Below, one piece after another: positions 44,524 through 53,361 of a DNA stretch of 64,000 nt (the first letter of the stretch is position 1; every line of letters starts with the position of its first letter). The stretch comes from DASQYE01 sp036389095 (GTDB lineage Bacteria > Acidobacteriota > Blastocatellia > Pyrinomonadales > Pyrinomonadaceae), in contig DASVQM010000008.1 of assembly GCA_036389095.1 (NCBI GenBank), forward strand, positions 1-64,000, read 5' to 3'. Made by a program: the position numbers and the translations under genes. Below the pieces are notes generated by a model. The model was not told where the DNA came from. It saw nothing but the letters and a program-made list of their open reading frames with translations, and did no database searches.

Positions 44524-44801
44524 ACGTCTCTTGTCTTGTCGCACTATACTTAACGGGCTTAATGTCAACGCTCTCGATTTTAGGAGTCCATTCAGAGCAT
44601 TGTCAACGAAGTTGTGCCATTGGGAAAGCCGGGAGTATACGGAGCCGTGGCGAAAGCCGGGCACGCGTGCATCCCGCTTCGAGCAGCCCTGCATCAAAGC
44701 TCTTGCGCTCCCGCTCTCCTCAAATTTTTTGGGGTTTCCGGCGCGCGCCTTCATGTTATGATGCGCTCGCCGGCGCAAAAGGTACACGGACGGAGGCATA
44801 A

Positions 44802-46217
44802 ATGTTCAAGCAGTCAATCTCACGTCGTCTCTTTTTCTTTCTCGCTTTAGTGGTCTGGGCCACGTCTGGTACGTCCGCGACAGTCTGGGCCCAACAGACC
44901 TCCACGGAGCCCGATCCTCCTCCGTCGCTGACGCGCCCGACAGTCATCAGCCGCCCGCTTCCCTCCACAACCACACCGGCAGGCACGCCGACTGCGCCCA
45001 TCATCGGCGCTCCGGGCGAGGTCGCTGCGCCGACTTACCAAGCGCCGGTCGGAGGCATGCGCGGCGTGCTGGTAGAGACCCTGGACGGGCAAGCTTTAAT
45101 GACTGAGTCAGCGGATCAGGCTTACAATCCCGCGTCAGCCGTCAAGCTGGCGACGGCCCTGGCGGCGCTACGCACCTTCGGCGTAGACCATCGCTTCACG
45201 ACCGGCGTGTGGACGACAGGCACGTTCGACCGGGCGACGGGAACCATCAACGGTGATCTGATTATATCTGGACGCGATCCTTCATTTCACTACGAGCATG
45301 CGGTGATGCTGGCGCGCGAGCTGAACCGCGCTGGCGTTCGCAAGGTGACGGGCGACCTGATCGTCGCGCCGCGCTTTACGATGAACTTCGACTGGTCTGC
45401 GCAGCATTCGGGCGACATGCTCTACGACACGCTCGACACGGCCCGCCGTCCCGCCGCAGCCGTGCGCGCCTGGACGGATGAACGCATGGCCTTGGGCGAC
45501 CGCGAAGCTCTGCAGAGCGTGCCGAGCGTGGCCGTCATGGGCGCTGTCTACGTGGACTCCGTCCCTTCGGATGCGCGTATGCTGCTCGTCCATCGTTCGA
45601 GCAAGCTGGTTGACGTGCTGAAAGTCCTGCTCTGCTATTCCAACAATTTTATGGCCGAGCGGATAGGCGACACGATGGGCGGGGCCGACGGCGTGCGCCG
45701 TTTTCTCATCAACGAGTTGAAGCTGAGCCCGGCGCAGGTGCAGCTCGCTTCGACAAGCGGCCTGGGCGTCAATCGCGTCACGCCGCGCGCGATGATGAAG
45801 ATATTTCGCGCGCTGCGCGAAGAACTGGCGAAGAACAAGCTCACGCCCTCGGACATCATGCCGGTCGCAGGCATTGATCCCGGCACGCTGCAAAAGCGTT
45901 ACACCTTGGGCCCATCGCGCGGCAGTGTGATCGCCAAGACGGGCACGCTCATCCGAACCGACGGCGGCGCGAGCGCCCTCGTCGGACAGATGCACACGCG
46001 CACGGGCGAGACGCTGCTCTTCGTCATCTTCAACCAGCGCGGCAACGTCCTGCGCTTCCGTGAAAATCAGGACGCGCTCGTCTGGCAGATGCAATCCCTG
46101 CGCGGCGGCCCCTCGCCCTTCGATTATCGCCCGCTCACACTGGCGATGCGTCTGGCCGATACCCTGCAGGATTCCACCATGCCCGCACGCAAGGATGAAT
46201 ACGAGCCCGCACAGTAA
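44802..46217 (+). CDS. dacB: D-alanyl-D-alanine carboxypeptidase/endopeptidase (PBP4, S13 family)
   Basis: A 471-residue periplasmic penicillin-binding protein. The signal peptide covers residues about 1-30, followed by a Pro/Thr-rich linker. The SxxK active site is SAVK in NPASAVKLATALAAL (about residue 110-113). The SxN motif is in LCYSNNFMAERIGD and the KTG motif in IAKTGTLIRTDGG. It trims peptidoglycan peptides. The stop is at the left arm of repeat F. A terminator follows. Confidence 0.92.
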   Translation: MFKQSISRRLFFFLALVVWATSGTSATVWAQQTSTEPDPPPSLTRPTVISRPLPSTTTPAGTPTAPIIGAPGEVAAPTYQAPVGGMRGVLVETLDGQALMTESADQAYNPASAVKLATALAALRTFGVDHRFTTGVWTTGTFDRATGTINGDLIISGRDPSFHYEHAVMLARELNRAGVRKVTGDLIVAPRFTMNFDWSAQHSGDMLYDTLDTARRPAAAVRAWTDERMALGDREALQSVPSVAVMGAVYVDSVPSDARMLLVHRSSKLVDVLKVLLCYSNNFMAERIGDTMGGADGVRRFLINELKLSPAQVQLASTSGLGVNRVTPRAMMKIFRALREELAKNKLTPSDIMPVAGIDPGTLQKRYTLGPSRGSVIAKTGTLIRTDGGASALVGQMHTRTGETLLFVIFNQRGNVLRFRENQDALVWQMQSLRGGPSPFDYRPLTLAMRLADTLQDSTMPARKDEYEPAQ

Positions 46218-46310
46218 GGCAAGGGATAAGGCAGCAGTCAAAAGGTCACAGGCAAAAGTGATGAGGGAGCAGCAACTCTCTCATCACTTTTGCCTGTGAC
46301 CTTTGCCTTA
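46216..46310. repeat. heptad inverted repeat, family F
   Basis: The left arm reads ggcaagg gataagg cagcagt caaaagg tcacagg caaaagt gatgagg, seven 7-base units. The right arm ctcatcacttttgcctgtgacctttgcc pairs with the last three to four. It begins at the dacB stop codon. No other copy was found in the window. Confidence 0.78.
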
Positions 46311-46318
46311 GATAGAAC

Positions 46319-46355
46319 GCGCCCCGACGGCCTGAGAGTCGCCGGGGCGCTTTTT
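46319..46355 (+). terminator. rho-independent terminator of dacB
   Basis: The stem GCGCCCCG pairs with CGGGGCGC, extended by further inner pairs, and is followed by TTTTTC. It lies about 100 bases past the dacB stop, after repeat F. Confidence 0.85.
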
Positions 46356-46880
46356 CGTCCCCGACGCGCGCAGCGTGCGGCACTTCGCGCGAGAGGACGA
46401 TCCCATGTATGCCCAAGCGATGGATGGGCGCTCGCTACTAAGAAGAGGAGACGCCGCACTTCAAGCACCTCAAGGCGAATCCTTGCGAACCATCCTTCGG
46501 CTCAAGCCTTGTCCGAAACGGCGCGTCAAACATAAGCGTGCCGCCGGGGACGCTACAGCAAACCGTGCGCCGTCGCCCTCCAGAGAGCGCGCGCCAACGC
46601 TACGGCCCAATGTTTAGCGCCCTTTCCCCTGGATCATCGCCAGCGCTCGACCACACTCCCGCCAGGTCTGGCTTCCTCTACTTGTTTCCGTTGGTGACAT
46701 GCGTTGTGTAACGCAGGTGCGTTCCGGCGAGCGTCTACGATGGGCATCCGGCGATTGGCTTTGATAAATAAGTGCAAGATTTACGCGGCTTATCCATCAA
46801 CTCGGGGTTTTGATGAAAAAGATTAGGACGACACCTGATTCCAGATGCCGCCCTAAGTTAGTAAGGTCTGGTCGTTTAGA
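46356..46880. other. 525-base stretch without a recognised gene
   Basis: Nothing convincing was found: short open frames lack ribosome sites or homology. A small hairpin (TGCGTT-gtgt-AACGCA at 46700-46715) and AT-richer sequence from about 46760 on are the only features. A noncoding RNA cannot be excluded. Confidence 0.4.
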
Positions 46881-47093
46881 TTATTGACAGGTTGACAGAC
46901 AGTTCTGGTAAGCCCTGCCGCACTGGTTGATGCCGCCGGGATTGTTTGTCTGCTTGACGCATTTATCATAGGCCACGCGGCATTGTGTGCGGCAGCTATC
47001 GGTTTTCGCACCGACGTTCGGACTCGTCAAGGCGAAGGTTACGGTAAGAGCCATAACCATGGAAGCGACGAAGTAAGCAAGTTTTTTTATCAT
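46881..47093 (-). CDS. secreted six-cysteine micro-protein
   Basis: A 70-residue exported protein. The signal peptide covers about residues 1-29 (cut near GAK or VGA). The mature part is about 40 residues with six cysteines in the pattern C-x3-C-x6-C-x12-C-x6-C-x3-C. Each half puts its cysteines at i, i+4 and i+11, that is on one face of a helix. This fits a two-helix hairpin closed by three disulfides. GAGAGGA lies before the ATG. The family is not recognised. It could be a structural, inhibitory or signalling micro-protein. Confidence 0.75.
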   Translation of the reverse strand: MIKKLAYFVASMVMALTVTFALTSPNVGAKTDSCRTQCRVAYDKCVKQTNNPGGINQCGRAYQNCLSTCQ

Positions 47094-47417
47094 TTTTCAT
47101 TCCTCTCAAGGTGTTCCCTTTTCAGGAAAGGCAAGCCGCACCAGGCGCATCCCTGAAGGGGCAGGATTGTAGAACTTTTGACTAAATATATTTCTAACTA
47201 CTATCAGATTCCATGAATCCGGCCTCGACGGTTGTGAAGCACGCTGCCCAGCGTGTCACTTAAGGTGACGATTAAACCTGCGAGCCTCGCCGCGCGGCTC
47301 TATTTTGGCCCGTTTTTCAGCCTTTTCAGCGTGGTATGTCTCTTGCTCAAAGCATCCGCGCGCAGGTCTTAGCTGGCCCTGTCGGTTTCGGTCACATGAT
47401 TAATTCGGAGGCAAAGG
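47094..47417. other. divergent region upstream of the minor pilin operon
   Basis: It contains, in order, an imperfect hairpin near 47110-47160, tandem hairpins at 47240-47269, a terminator-like stem (GAGCC/GGCTC, followed by tattttgg and later ttttt) at about 47280-47325, and the sigma-54 promoter at 47332-47346. The terminator-like element lies upstream of the sigma-54 promoter and so may insulate the pilin operon. No gene was found. Confidence 0.5.
47332..47346 (+). promoter_or_regulatory. sigma-54 promoter of the minor pilin operon
   Basis: TGGtAtGtctcTTGC matches the sigma-54 consensus TGGCACGN4TTGC, with exactly 10 bases between the GG and GC dinucleotides. Transcription would start about 12 bases after the GC, near 47358, giving a leader of about 60 bases before the first pilin gene at 47418. 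Confidence 0.7.
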
Positions 47418-48359
47418 ATGAGCAAGCAGCTTATTAAGAGCGACGCAAAGAAAGCGGATGAGCGTGCGCGTCTCGAAGGCGGATTCAGCCTGTTACAGCT
47501 TTTGATTACCGTGACGATAATGATCCTCGTCGGAGCCTTCGCCTTGATGAGTATCTCATCGGCGCGGGCGAACATGCGTCTTGCGGGCTCTGCGCGCCAG
47601 TTCGCAGCCTATGTGGAGAAAGCGCGTATAGATGCTGTGCGCCGACACGTCTCATCCGCCAGCCCGACGAAAATAGAGTTCCTGGATGCCAATAGCTACC
47701 GTGTCACCATGGATTTCGATGGCTCCGGCATCATCACCTCGCGCGTCTTCGACTTCAATGAAGGGGTTTCTCTGCTGAGCCTCTCGCCGCAGCCGATCAC
47801 ATTCGACTGGCGCGGGCGCATGGCCTCCTGTACCGCCTCTTTCTCAATGGTCAGCTCACAGAGCGGGACATCGCCTGTCAGCGTAGATGTGACGGCATCA
47901 GGCGACGTGACCGTTGACAGCGACATTGATGACATGCCGAGTACCATCAATTATACCAATGTCAACAAGACGACCGATATTTCTTCGGACGCGACGGTGA
48001 AAGGGACGACGGCAGCGCCCGTCATCGCAACGACTGACTGCTCGGCTCTGGATGCCGGTTCAACCGCCGGCGTCAGCGGCACGGGGACGTGCGGCACGAT
48101 CAGCGTCAATCCCGGTAAAGTATCCATTAAGAGGAACGGCGGCGGAAGCGGTAGCTTTACCGTGACTGTTACCAGTTCGGCTCTCATCGCGGCTGGCGGG
48201 ACATCCAATCTCACCTTCACTCCCTCCTCGATGAGCGTCAGCCCCACCACTGCTTCCACCTTTATCGTCAAGTCAATTAATAGAGCGACGGGCGACTTTC
48301 CGGTGACGTTCAGCTCGCCCTGCGCCACCGCGTCGGTCGTCGTCAGGGTCACGAAATAA
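47418..48359 (+). CDS. GspH-like minor prepilin, cassette 1
   Basis: A 313-residue type IV pilin-like protein. The prepilin peptidase site is GGFSLLQLLITV, cut after the second Gly, followed by one long hydrophobic helix. Position 5 of the mature protein is Gln instead of the usual Glu. After the pilin core (sequence SARANMRLAGSARQFAAYVEKARIDAVRRH as in GspH/FimT) comes a Ser/Thr-rich beta domain of about 170 residues, longer than usual. GGAGG precedes the ATG. First of four pilin genes in the cassette. Confidence 0.87.
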   Translation: MSKQLIKSDAKKADERARLEGGFSLLQLLITVTIMILVGAFALMSISSARANMRLAGSARQFAAYVEKARIDAVRRHVSSASPTKIEFLDANSYRVTMDFDGSGIITSRVFDFNEGVSLLSLSPQPITFDWRGRMASCTASFSMVSSQSGTSPVSVDVTASGDVTVDSDIDDMPSTINYTNVNKTTDISSDATVKGTTAAPVIATTDCSALDAGSTAGVSGTGTCGTISVNPGKVSIKRNGGGSGSFTVTVTSSALIAAGGTSNLTFTPSSMSVSPTTASTFIVKSINRATGDFPVTFSSPCATASVVVRVTK

Positions 48360-48375
48360 GATGGAGAAGGCCGCT

Positions 48376-48843
48376 ATGAGAGTAACACACATGAAGTTGG
48401 GCGGAGATGACCCGGCGCAAGCAGGATTCAAGAGTGAGCGCGGGTTTACCCTGATCGAGACAGTGGTGGCACTCGTCGTGATGATGGTCGCCGCGCTCGG
48501 CGCAGCCTCTCTTTTCATGTACGCCACGCGCAACAACTCGGGCGCGGCGGATCGTGCGGTGGCGGTTGCCATCGCGCAGCAACGCATGGAGCGCCTGCGC
48601 AGCGTCACCTATTCGGATGCGAGTCTCAACAACGTGACGACGAATACGGTGGACACGAGGTCTGGTCGCAGCTACAGAGTGCAGACGGTTATTTGCGCCA
48701 GCGTCGCCTGTAGCGGCAGCGACACGGTGAAGAAGATTATCGTTCAGGTAACGCCGAACAGCGCCGGTACTGTGTGGGCCAGCAATTCAGTCATTCTCAC
48801 GGCGCTGCGCGCATCACCCGACAATGGAGATTTCCTGGAGTGA
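48376..48843 (+). CDS. PilV-like minor prepilin, cassette 1
   Basis: A 155-residue prepilin. Cleavage site RGFTLIETVVAL with Glu5 present. The chain continues with ADRAVAVAIAQQRMERLRSV, typical of PilV/GspI-type minor pilins. GGAGAAGG lies 5 bases before the ATG at 48376, preferred over the ATG at 48361. The gap to the preceding gene is 16 bases. Confidence 0.88.
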   Translation: MRVTHMKLGGDDPAQAGFKSERGFTLIETVVALVVMMVAALGAASLFMYATRNNSGAADRAVAVAIAQQRMERLRSVTYSDASLNNVTTNTVDTRSGRSYRVQTVICASVACSGSDTVKKIIVQVTPNSAGTVWASNSVILTALRASPDNGDFLE

Positions 48844-48884
48844 GAAGGAAAATATCCGAACCCTTTTTAGAAAGTGGAGTGGCA

Positions 48885-49565
48885 ATGAAGGAAAGCAGTC
48901 CCGGTATTAGGAACGAAGCAGGATTTACGCTGCTTGAGCTTGTGATAGCGATGACCATCACCCTGATCGTAATGGGGCTGGCGAGCGCGCTCCTCGCGGG
49001 CTCCTTCAATATCCGTGCGCGAGAGAACCAGAGGTCGGAAGCCGTCGCTGATGTCCAGCGCGCGCTCAACACCATGACGCGCGAGATCGCCAATTCCGGC
49101 TTCGGCTTGACCACCAATGGAATCGTCGAGGCGGATTCCAGCCTCAACGCCATCCGTTTTCGCGCCAACCTCAACGCCTACAGGGGCCAGACCACGAGCG
49201 ACTCGGTCATTGATCGTGATGAAGATGTCGAATATAAGCTGGTGACGGACGGCACGAACAGCTACATCATGCGGCTCGATATCAATACCGCCAACATGAC
49301 GACTGTGCTCGCCAACCGCATTGACGCCTTCCGCATCCGCTACTACTCATCGAAGATTAATTACACGACCGGCAACTGCGACATCGTCCCCGCCGCAGGA
49401 GCGGTCGAGGTCGCACAGAAGAGCAGCGCCGGTTACATCATCATTACCGTCTGCGTGGACTTGCCTGAGCGCGGCAGACCGGGCAGCGCCGGTTATCAAC
49501 CGGCCACAACCATGCAGCTCGTCTCGGACATCAACCTGCGGAATGCGAATCTGATTCAATACTGA
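48885..49565 (+). CDS. PilW/GspJ-like minor prepilin, cassette 1
   Basis: A 226-residue prepilin. Cleavage site AGFTLLELVIAM with Glu5. The conserved REIANSGFGLTTNGIVEAD block is shared almost unchanged with the cassette 2 protein. Two cysteines (in GNCDIV and VCVDLP) could form a disulfide. GGAG lies 8 bases before the ATG. It would be part of the initiating complex of type IV pilus assembly (family knowledge). Confidence 0.88.
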   Translation: MKESSPGIRNEAGFTLLELVIAMTITLIVMGLASALLAGSFNIRARENQRSEAVADVQRALNTMTREIANSGFGLTTNGIVEADSSLNAIRFRANLNAYRGQTTSDSVIDRDEDVEYKLVTDGTNSYIMRLDINTANMTTVLANRIDAFRIRYYSSKINYTTGNCDIVPAAGAVEVAQKSSAGYIIITVCVDLPERGRPGSAGYQPATTMQLVSDINLRNANLIQY

Positions 49566-49590
49566 ACAACTATTTTGACGAAGGGATGAG

Positions 49591-51309
49591 ATGAGGTTAA
49601 CTCTGATGCGGATGATCTCGAAGGTTAGAAATCAGAAGGGCCAGCGCCGCCGCCGTGACGAACGCGGGATGGCGCTCATCACGGCATTGCTGCTCTCGAC
49701 GATGCTCTTGACGGCGGGCGGCGCGTTGATTCTAACGACGGCGATGTCGGCGACCAATGCTTACGACTCGACCGCCGAGACGCAGGCTTACTACGCGGCG
49801 GAAGCAGGCTTACAGGCAACGCTCAACGTGCTGCGTGGGAACGTCGCGCCCACGATCACATATCGCGCTGCCGTCACGCCCGCAGACTCGAATAAAAGCA
49901 ACGACCCGGCGACCACCGCCGCCACGCCCTATGCACGCCTGTCGAAATGGCTGACCTATGATCCGACCTACGTAGACCGCATACTTCTCACGACGCCCTA
50001 TACGCCGCTCAACGGTTCCGCCTACAACGTAGCCTTGAGCGACCCGGACAACTCGACGCTCGTGAGCTTTACGACGAGCGGCACTTTCGACACGGGCACT
50101 TCATCGAAAATCATCGCCAATGGCAACATCAACAGCAACAGCTCACCGAAGACGACGATTTCCTTTACGGGTGCGACCGTCGCAGGATTGAATACCGTCC
50201 TGAGCGGCGCGACCAACCTGGGCACTTTTACCATCACCACGGCCAACGGCGGGGCCACCATCGCCACGCCCACCCCTTTCACCTTGACCGTCACCCAGAC
50301 GGTCCCCTGGTCAGGCAAGATCACTATTTACGGCGCGATCAGCACGCCATCTAATGCGGCGTCCACCCCGCTCATCATTGATCTCAAGGCGGTATCTTAT
50401 TACATCGAAGGCGTCTTATATACGTTCAGCGCAAACCCTTTGCAGATAGCCCTGCCGGGCAACGGAAACACCACCAAAACTCTCCAGACGACGCTGACCG
50501 CCCCGCAGCCACGCCGCGTCCTCGTCCGTGTCAACGGATTTGGGCCGCACGGGGCCAAGAAGCAGATGGAGATGATGGTCGCCAGATTTCCCTTCAACTA
50601 CTCGCCGCGCGGGCTCATAGCCATCCGCAGCGCCGACAATAACCTCTCGGAGATGACTTTCGATGCGGGCAGCAGCTCATCCTACACCTATAGCGGCAAC
50701 GAGCCTGCGGGTGGCCACAACACTGCCATCGCAGCCTTTGCCGTCACCAGCACTGTCGACTACGACAAGATCAAGAATCTTCCTTCGGCACAGGTGACGG
50801 GCAATCCGTCGGCCCAGAAAGTGGATGTTGCAGACCTCGTCTCGTGGCTGCAAACGGCGGACGAGGCGCGCCGCACGCTCAACAAACTACAGGCCGACGC
50901 CATAGTCCAGAACAGGTACTACACCAACGCCTCGCCTCCGCCCGACTACGGCTCGACGGCTGATCCGAAGTTCACCTTCATGGACGGCAACGCGACACTG
51001 CCCAATGGTGGCGGGGCCGGTCTGCTCGTCTGCACGGGGACGGTCACGGTTGACGGCAACACGCCGTTCAATGGTCTGATCCTGGCTCTCGGCGGCGGGC
51101 AGATCGTACGTAACGGCGGCGGCAACGGCAACAGCCTCGGCGCTTTCGCCCTCGCCAAGTTCGACCGCAATAATTGGGGAGGCCCCTTCCTCGCTCCGGC
51201 CTTTAACGGCAACGGCAGCGGAACCTCCAATATACAGTACGATCCCGGATGGGTGGAGAAGGCGCTTCTCACGGCTGGCCGCTACACGCTCGGCATCAGC
51301 GAGTATTAA
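49591..51309 (+). CDS. PilX-like minor pilin, cassette 1
   Basis: A 572-residue PilX/GspK-like protein. The N-terminus has the site ERGMALITALLL, with Thr at position 5 as is usual for the GspK-type tip subunit, then AYYAAEAGLQATLNVLRG. A large Ser/Thr/Asn/Gly-rich beta domain follows. The C-terminal block GGGAGLLVCTGTVTVDGNTPFNGLILALGG is conserved with cassette 2. GAAGGG precedes the ATG. Confidence 0.86.
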   Translation: MRLTLMRMISKVRNQKGQRRRRDERGMALITALLLSTMLLTAGGALILTTAMSATNAYDSTAETQAYYAAEAGLQATLNVLRGNVAPTITYRAAVTPADSNKSNDPATTAATPYARLSKWLTYDPTYVDRILLTTPYTPLNGSAYNVALSDPDNSTLVSFTTSGTFDTGTSSKIIANGNINSNSSPKTTISFTGATVAGLNTVLSGATNLGTFTITTANGGATIATPTPFTLTVTQTVPWSGKITIYGAISTPSNAASTPLIIDLKAVSYYIEGVLYTFSANPLQIALPGNGNTTKTLQTTLTAPQPRRVLVRVNGFGPHGAKKQMEMMVARFPFNYSPRGLIAIRSADNNLSEMTFDAGSSSSYTYSGNEPAGGHNTAIAAFAVTSTVDYDKIKNLPSAQVTGNPSAQKVDVADLVSWLQTADEARRTLNKLQADAIVQNRYYTNASPPPDYGSTADPKFTFMDGNATLPNGGGAGLLVCTGTVTVDGNTPFNGLILALGGGQIVRNGGGNGNSLGAFALAKFDRNNWGGPFLAPAFNGNGSGTSNIQYDPGWVEKALLTAGRYTLGISEY

Positions 51310-51412
51310 TCCGGGCATGATTCTTTGGCAGGAGTCTTCGCATGTTGAGGCTCGCCTGCTGTCAGGACTTATCGTCTGGCCACAAGCCAGGCTTTTGAGA
51401 GAGAAAGAGATA

Positions 51413-52039
51413 ATGTCGCTACTGGATAGATTCATCAATCGTGAGCCGAAAACCGAAGCGCCCGCAGGCGGCACCAAGGCAGTGCGTGATGATGTCGCCG
51501 CCGAGCATTACCGGACGGGCGTCGAGCTGGTCGGCGAGGGTCTTTACGAAGAGGCGTTGGAGGAGTTCAAGCGCGCCGCAGACTATCAGCAGGACAATGT
51601 TGACGCTCATTACGACATGGGAATGGTTTACGACATGTTGGGCCGTTATGAGGATTCAATCAGGGCTTACACGCAAGCGATTAGCATCAACCCTGACTTC
51701 GTTGACGCTTACAACAATCTCGGCATCGCCTATGCCAAGACGGGCCAGCATCTGGAATCCATCAAAGCCTACATGCGGGCCATACGTATCAAGCCCGATT
51801 ATGTCGAGGCGCTCAACAATCTGGGCGTCCTTTATTACGAGCGGGGCACTTATACCGAAGCGATGAGGGCTTGCAAGCGGGCCATACGTATCAAGCCCGA
51901 TTACGCCAGGGCACACTACTCGCTCGGACTCGTCTATATAGACCTCAAGGATAAAGAGTCCGCGATGGAGGAGTACGAAACGCTCAAAACTTTAGACGGC
52001 ATGATGGCAGATGAGCTGCTCCATAACATACCTCAATGA
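51413..52039 (+). CDS. TPR protein between the two pilin cassettes
   Basis: A 208-residue cytoplasmic protein with no signal peptide. From about residue 35 it is made of five consecutive TPR units of 34 residues (e.g. YNNLGIAYAKTGQHLESIKAYMRAI). Units 4 and 5 share 27 identical bases exactly 102 bases apart. It probably helps assembly of the pilus machinery or links it to a partner (inference). GAGAGAAAGAGA lies before the ATG. Confidence 0.85.
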   Translation: MSLLDRFINREPKTEAPAGGTKAVRDDVAAEHYRTGVELVGEGLYEEALEEFKRAADYQQDNVDAHYDMGMVYDMLGRYEDSIRAYTQAISINPDFVDAYNNLGIAYAKTGQHLESIKAYMRAIRIKPDYVEALNNLGVLYYERGTYTEAMRACKRAIRIKPDYARAHYSLGLVYIDLKDKESAMEEYETLKTLDGMMADELLHNIPQ

Positions 52040-52112
52040 TTACGCAAGTCGTGGGGAGTTGATGGCCTGCCTCTTACGGCCAGCCTTCAACGCCTCGCTT
52101 CGGGAGGACAGG

Positions 52113-52790
52113 ATGAAAGGCCAGGCGAGAAGAGTGCATTTAAGAGAAACGCCGGATAGAGGCGGCGAGCGCGGCGTCAGTGTCGTCGAGGTGCTGATTA
52201 TGCTGACGATGATTACGCTCATCAGCGGCTACGCCCTGACGCGCATCAAGGGCGCGCAGCAGTACATGCGCATGGAGAACGCTTCGCGCGAGTTTATGGG
52301 CTACGTGGAAAAGGCGCGGCTCGACTCCGTGCGCCGTCATGCTGGCCCGCCGGGGCTGCTCCCGCAGCCGCAGATGTCTTTGGTCACCATCACGGGCCCA
52401 CGCACCTACACGGTCGTCATGGATTTTGACGGCGATGGTAGCGTAGACCCGCCGCGCAACATCACCATCGCGCCCGATCAGGGCGTGGTCTTCAACACCG
52501 GCGCGACGCCGCTGCCGCTCACCATCGCTTTCAACTGGCGCGGTCGCACCGTCAGCACAGCCGCTCCGTCCATCATAGCGACCTACGTCACGCCGCCCGC
52601 CTTCAGTATTCAAACCACCAGCCCCTATGAGAGCGTCCGCAGCACGGCGATCAATCTCTCGACTTCGGGCGACTCTTCGCTCTCGTTCGGCAACACGAAC
52701 GCCGCCGCGCCGCGCGCAGTCACGATAGACCGCAACGTGAACTCCAATCTCAACGTACGCAACGACAACATGCGCATCAACGGTTACTGA
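52113..52790 (+). CDS. GspH-like minor prepilin, cassette 2
   Basis: A 225-residue prepilin. Cleavage site RGVSVVEVLIML, with Val at position 1 and Glu at position 5. The following ENASREFMGYVEKARLDSVRRH mirrors cassette 1. The C-terminal domain is about 90 residues shorter. GGAGG is 6 bases before the ATG. It is about 70 bases after the TPR gene. Confidence 0.86.
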   Translation: MKGQARRVHLRETPDRGGERGVSVVEVLIMLTMITLISGYALTRIKGAQQYMRMENASREFMGYVEKARLDSVRRHAGPPGLLPQPQMSLVTITGPRTYTVVMDFDGDGSVDPPRNITIAPDQGVVFNTGATPLPLTIAFNWRGRTVSTAAPSIIATYVTPPAFSIQTTSPYESVRSTAINLSTSGDSSLSFGNTNAAAPRAVTIDRNVNSNLNVRNDNMRINGY

Positions 52791-52852
52791 ACAGGGCTCA
52801 GAGCGCCCTTCCCTATCCTGACCGCAGAGGTGCAAAGGCAAGAGGTCACTCC

Positions 52853-53320
52853 ATGAACGCAAGATCAAAGAGAGAGCCGGCGAGAGGCAGAGACGGCGAG
52901 CGCGGTTTCACACTGATCGAGACCACCATCGGTCTCGTCATTATGCTGGTCGTCGTGCTCGGCTCGGCGACTCTCTTCGCCTACTCCGTGCGCAATAACA
53001 ACGGCGGGCACGACCGCGCGCAGGCGCTCGCCATCGCGCAGACGGCCTTAGAGACTCTGCGCAACGCGCGCTTCACGGTCGGCACGACCGATCCGATTCT
53101 TCTGCAAACCCCCGCCGTCCCCGCTCCGCAGACCGTCACGCGCGAAGGACGCCCCTACACCGTGATCGCCAAGATTGATGATATGCCCCCGGCGGCCCCC
53201 GGCCAGCCCTCGACCTTGAAGACCATCACGGTCACCGTCACGCCGCAGAGAGCGGGCTCTGTCTGGTCCAGAGAATCCGTCACCATCGTCACACAAAGAG
53301 CCAGATCGGATCAGCCTTGA
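52853..53320 (+). CDS. PilV-like minor prepilin, cassette 2
   Basis: A 155-residue prepilin. Site RGFTLIETTIGL with Glu5, then SVRNNNGGHDRAQALAIAQTALETLR, parallel to cassette 1. AGAGG precedes the ATG. The end of the gene overlaps the in-frame upstream codons of the next gene but not its likely start. Confidence 0.88.
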   Translation: MNARSKREPARGRDGERGFTLIETTIGLVIMLVVVLGSATLFAYSVRNNNGGHDRAQALAIAQTALETLRNARFTVGTTDPILLQTPAVPAPQTVTREGRPYTVIAKIDDMPPAAPGQPSTLKTITVTVTPQRAGSVWSRESVTIVTQRARSDQP

Positions 53321-53361
53321 TGGGCCCATCAGCTACCGCGACATATTTAACGGAGAACACG

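Noticed and set aside
46356..46880. A structural RNA (RNase P, tmRNA, SRP or 6S) in the gap after dacB
   Set aside because: None of the conserved cores of these RNAs could be found; only a short hairpin is visible.
51333..51351. A sigma-54-like site (TTGGCAGGAGTCTTCGCA) upstream of the TPR gene
   Set aside because: The GG and GC are 11 bases apart instead of 10; sigma-54 spacing is strict.
52063..52077. A second sigma-54-like site (TGGCCTGCCTCTTAC) upstream of pilin cassette 2
   Set aside because: Spacing is right but the -12 GC is replaced by AC, so it is at best a degenerate promoter.
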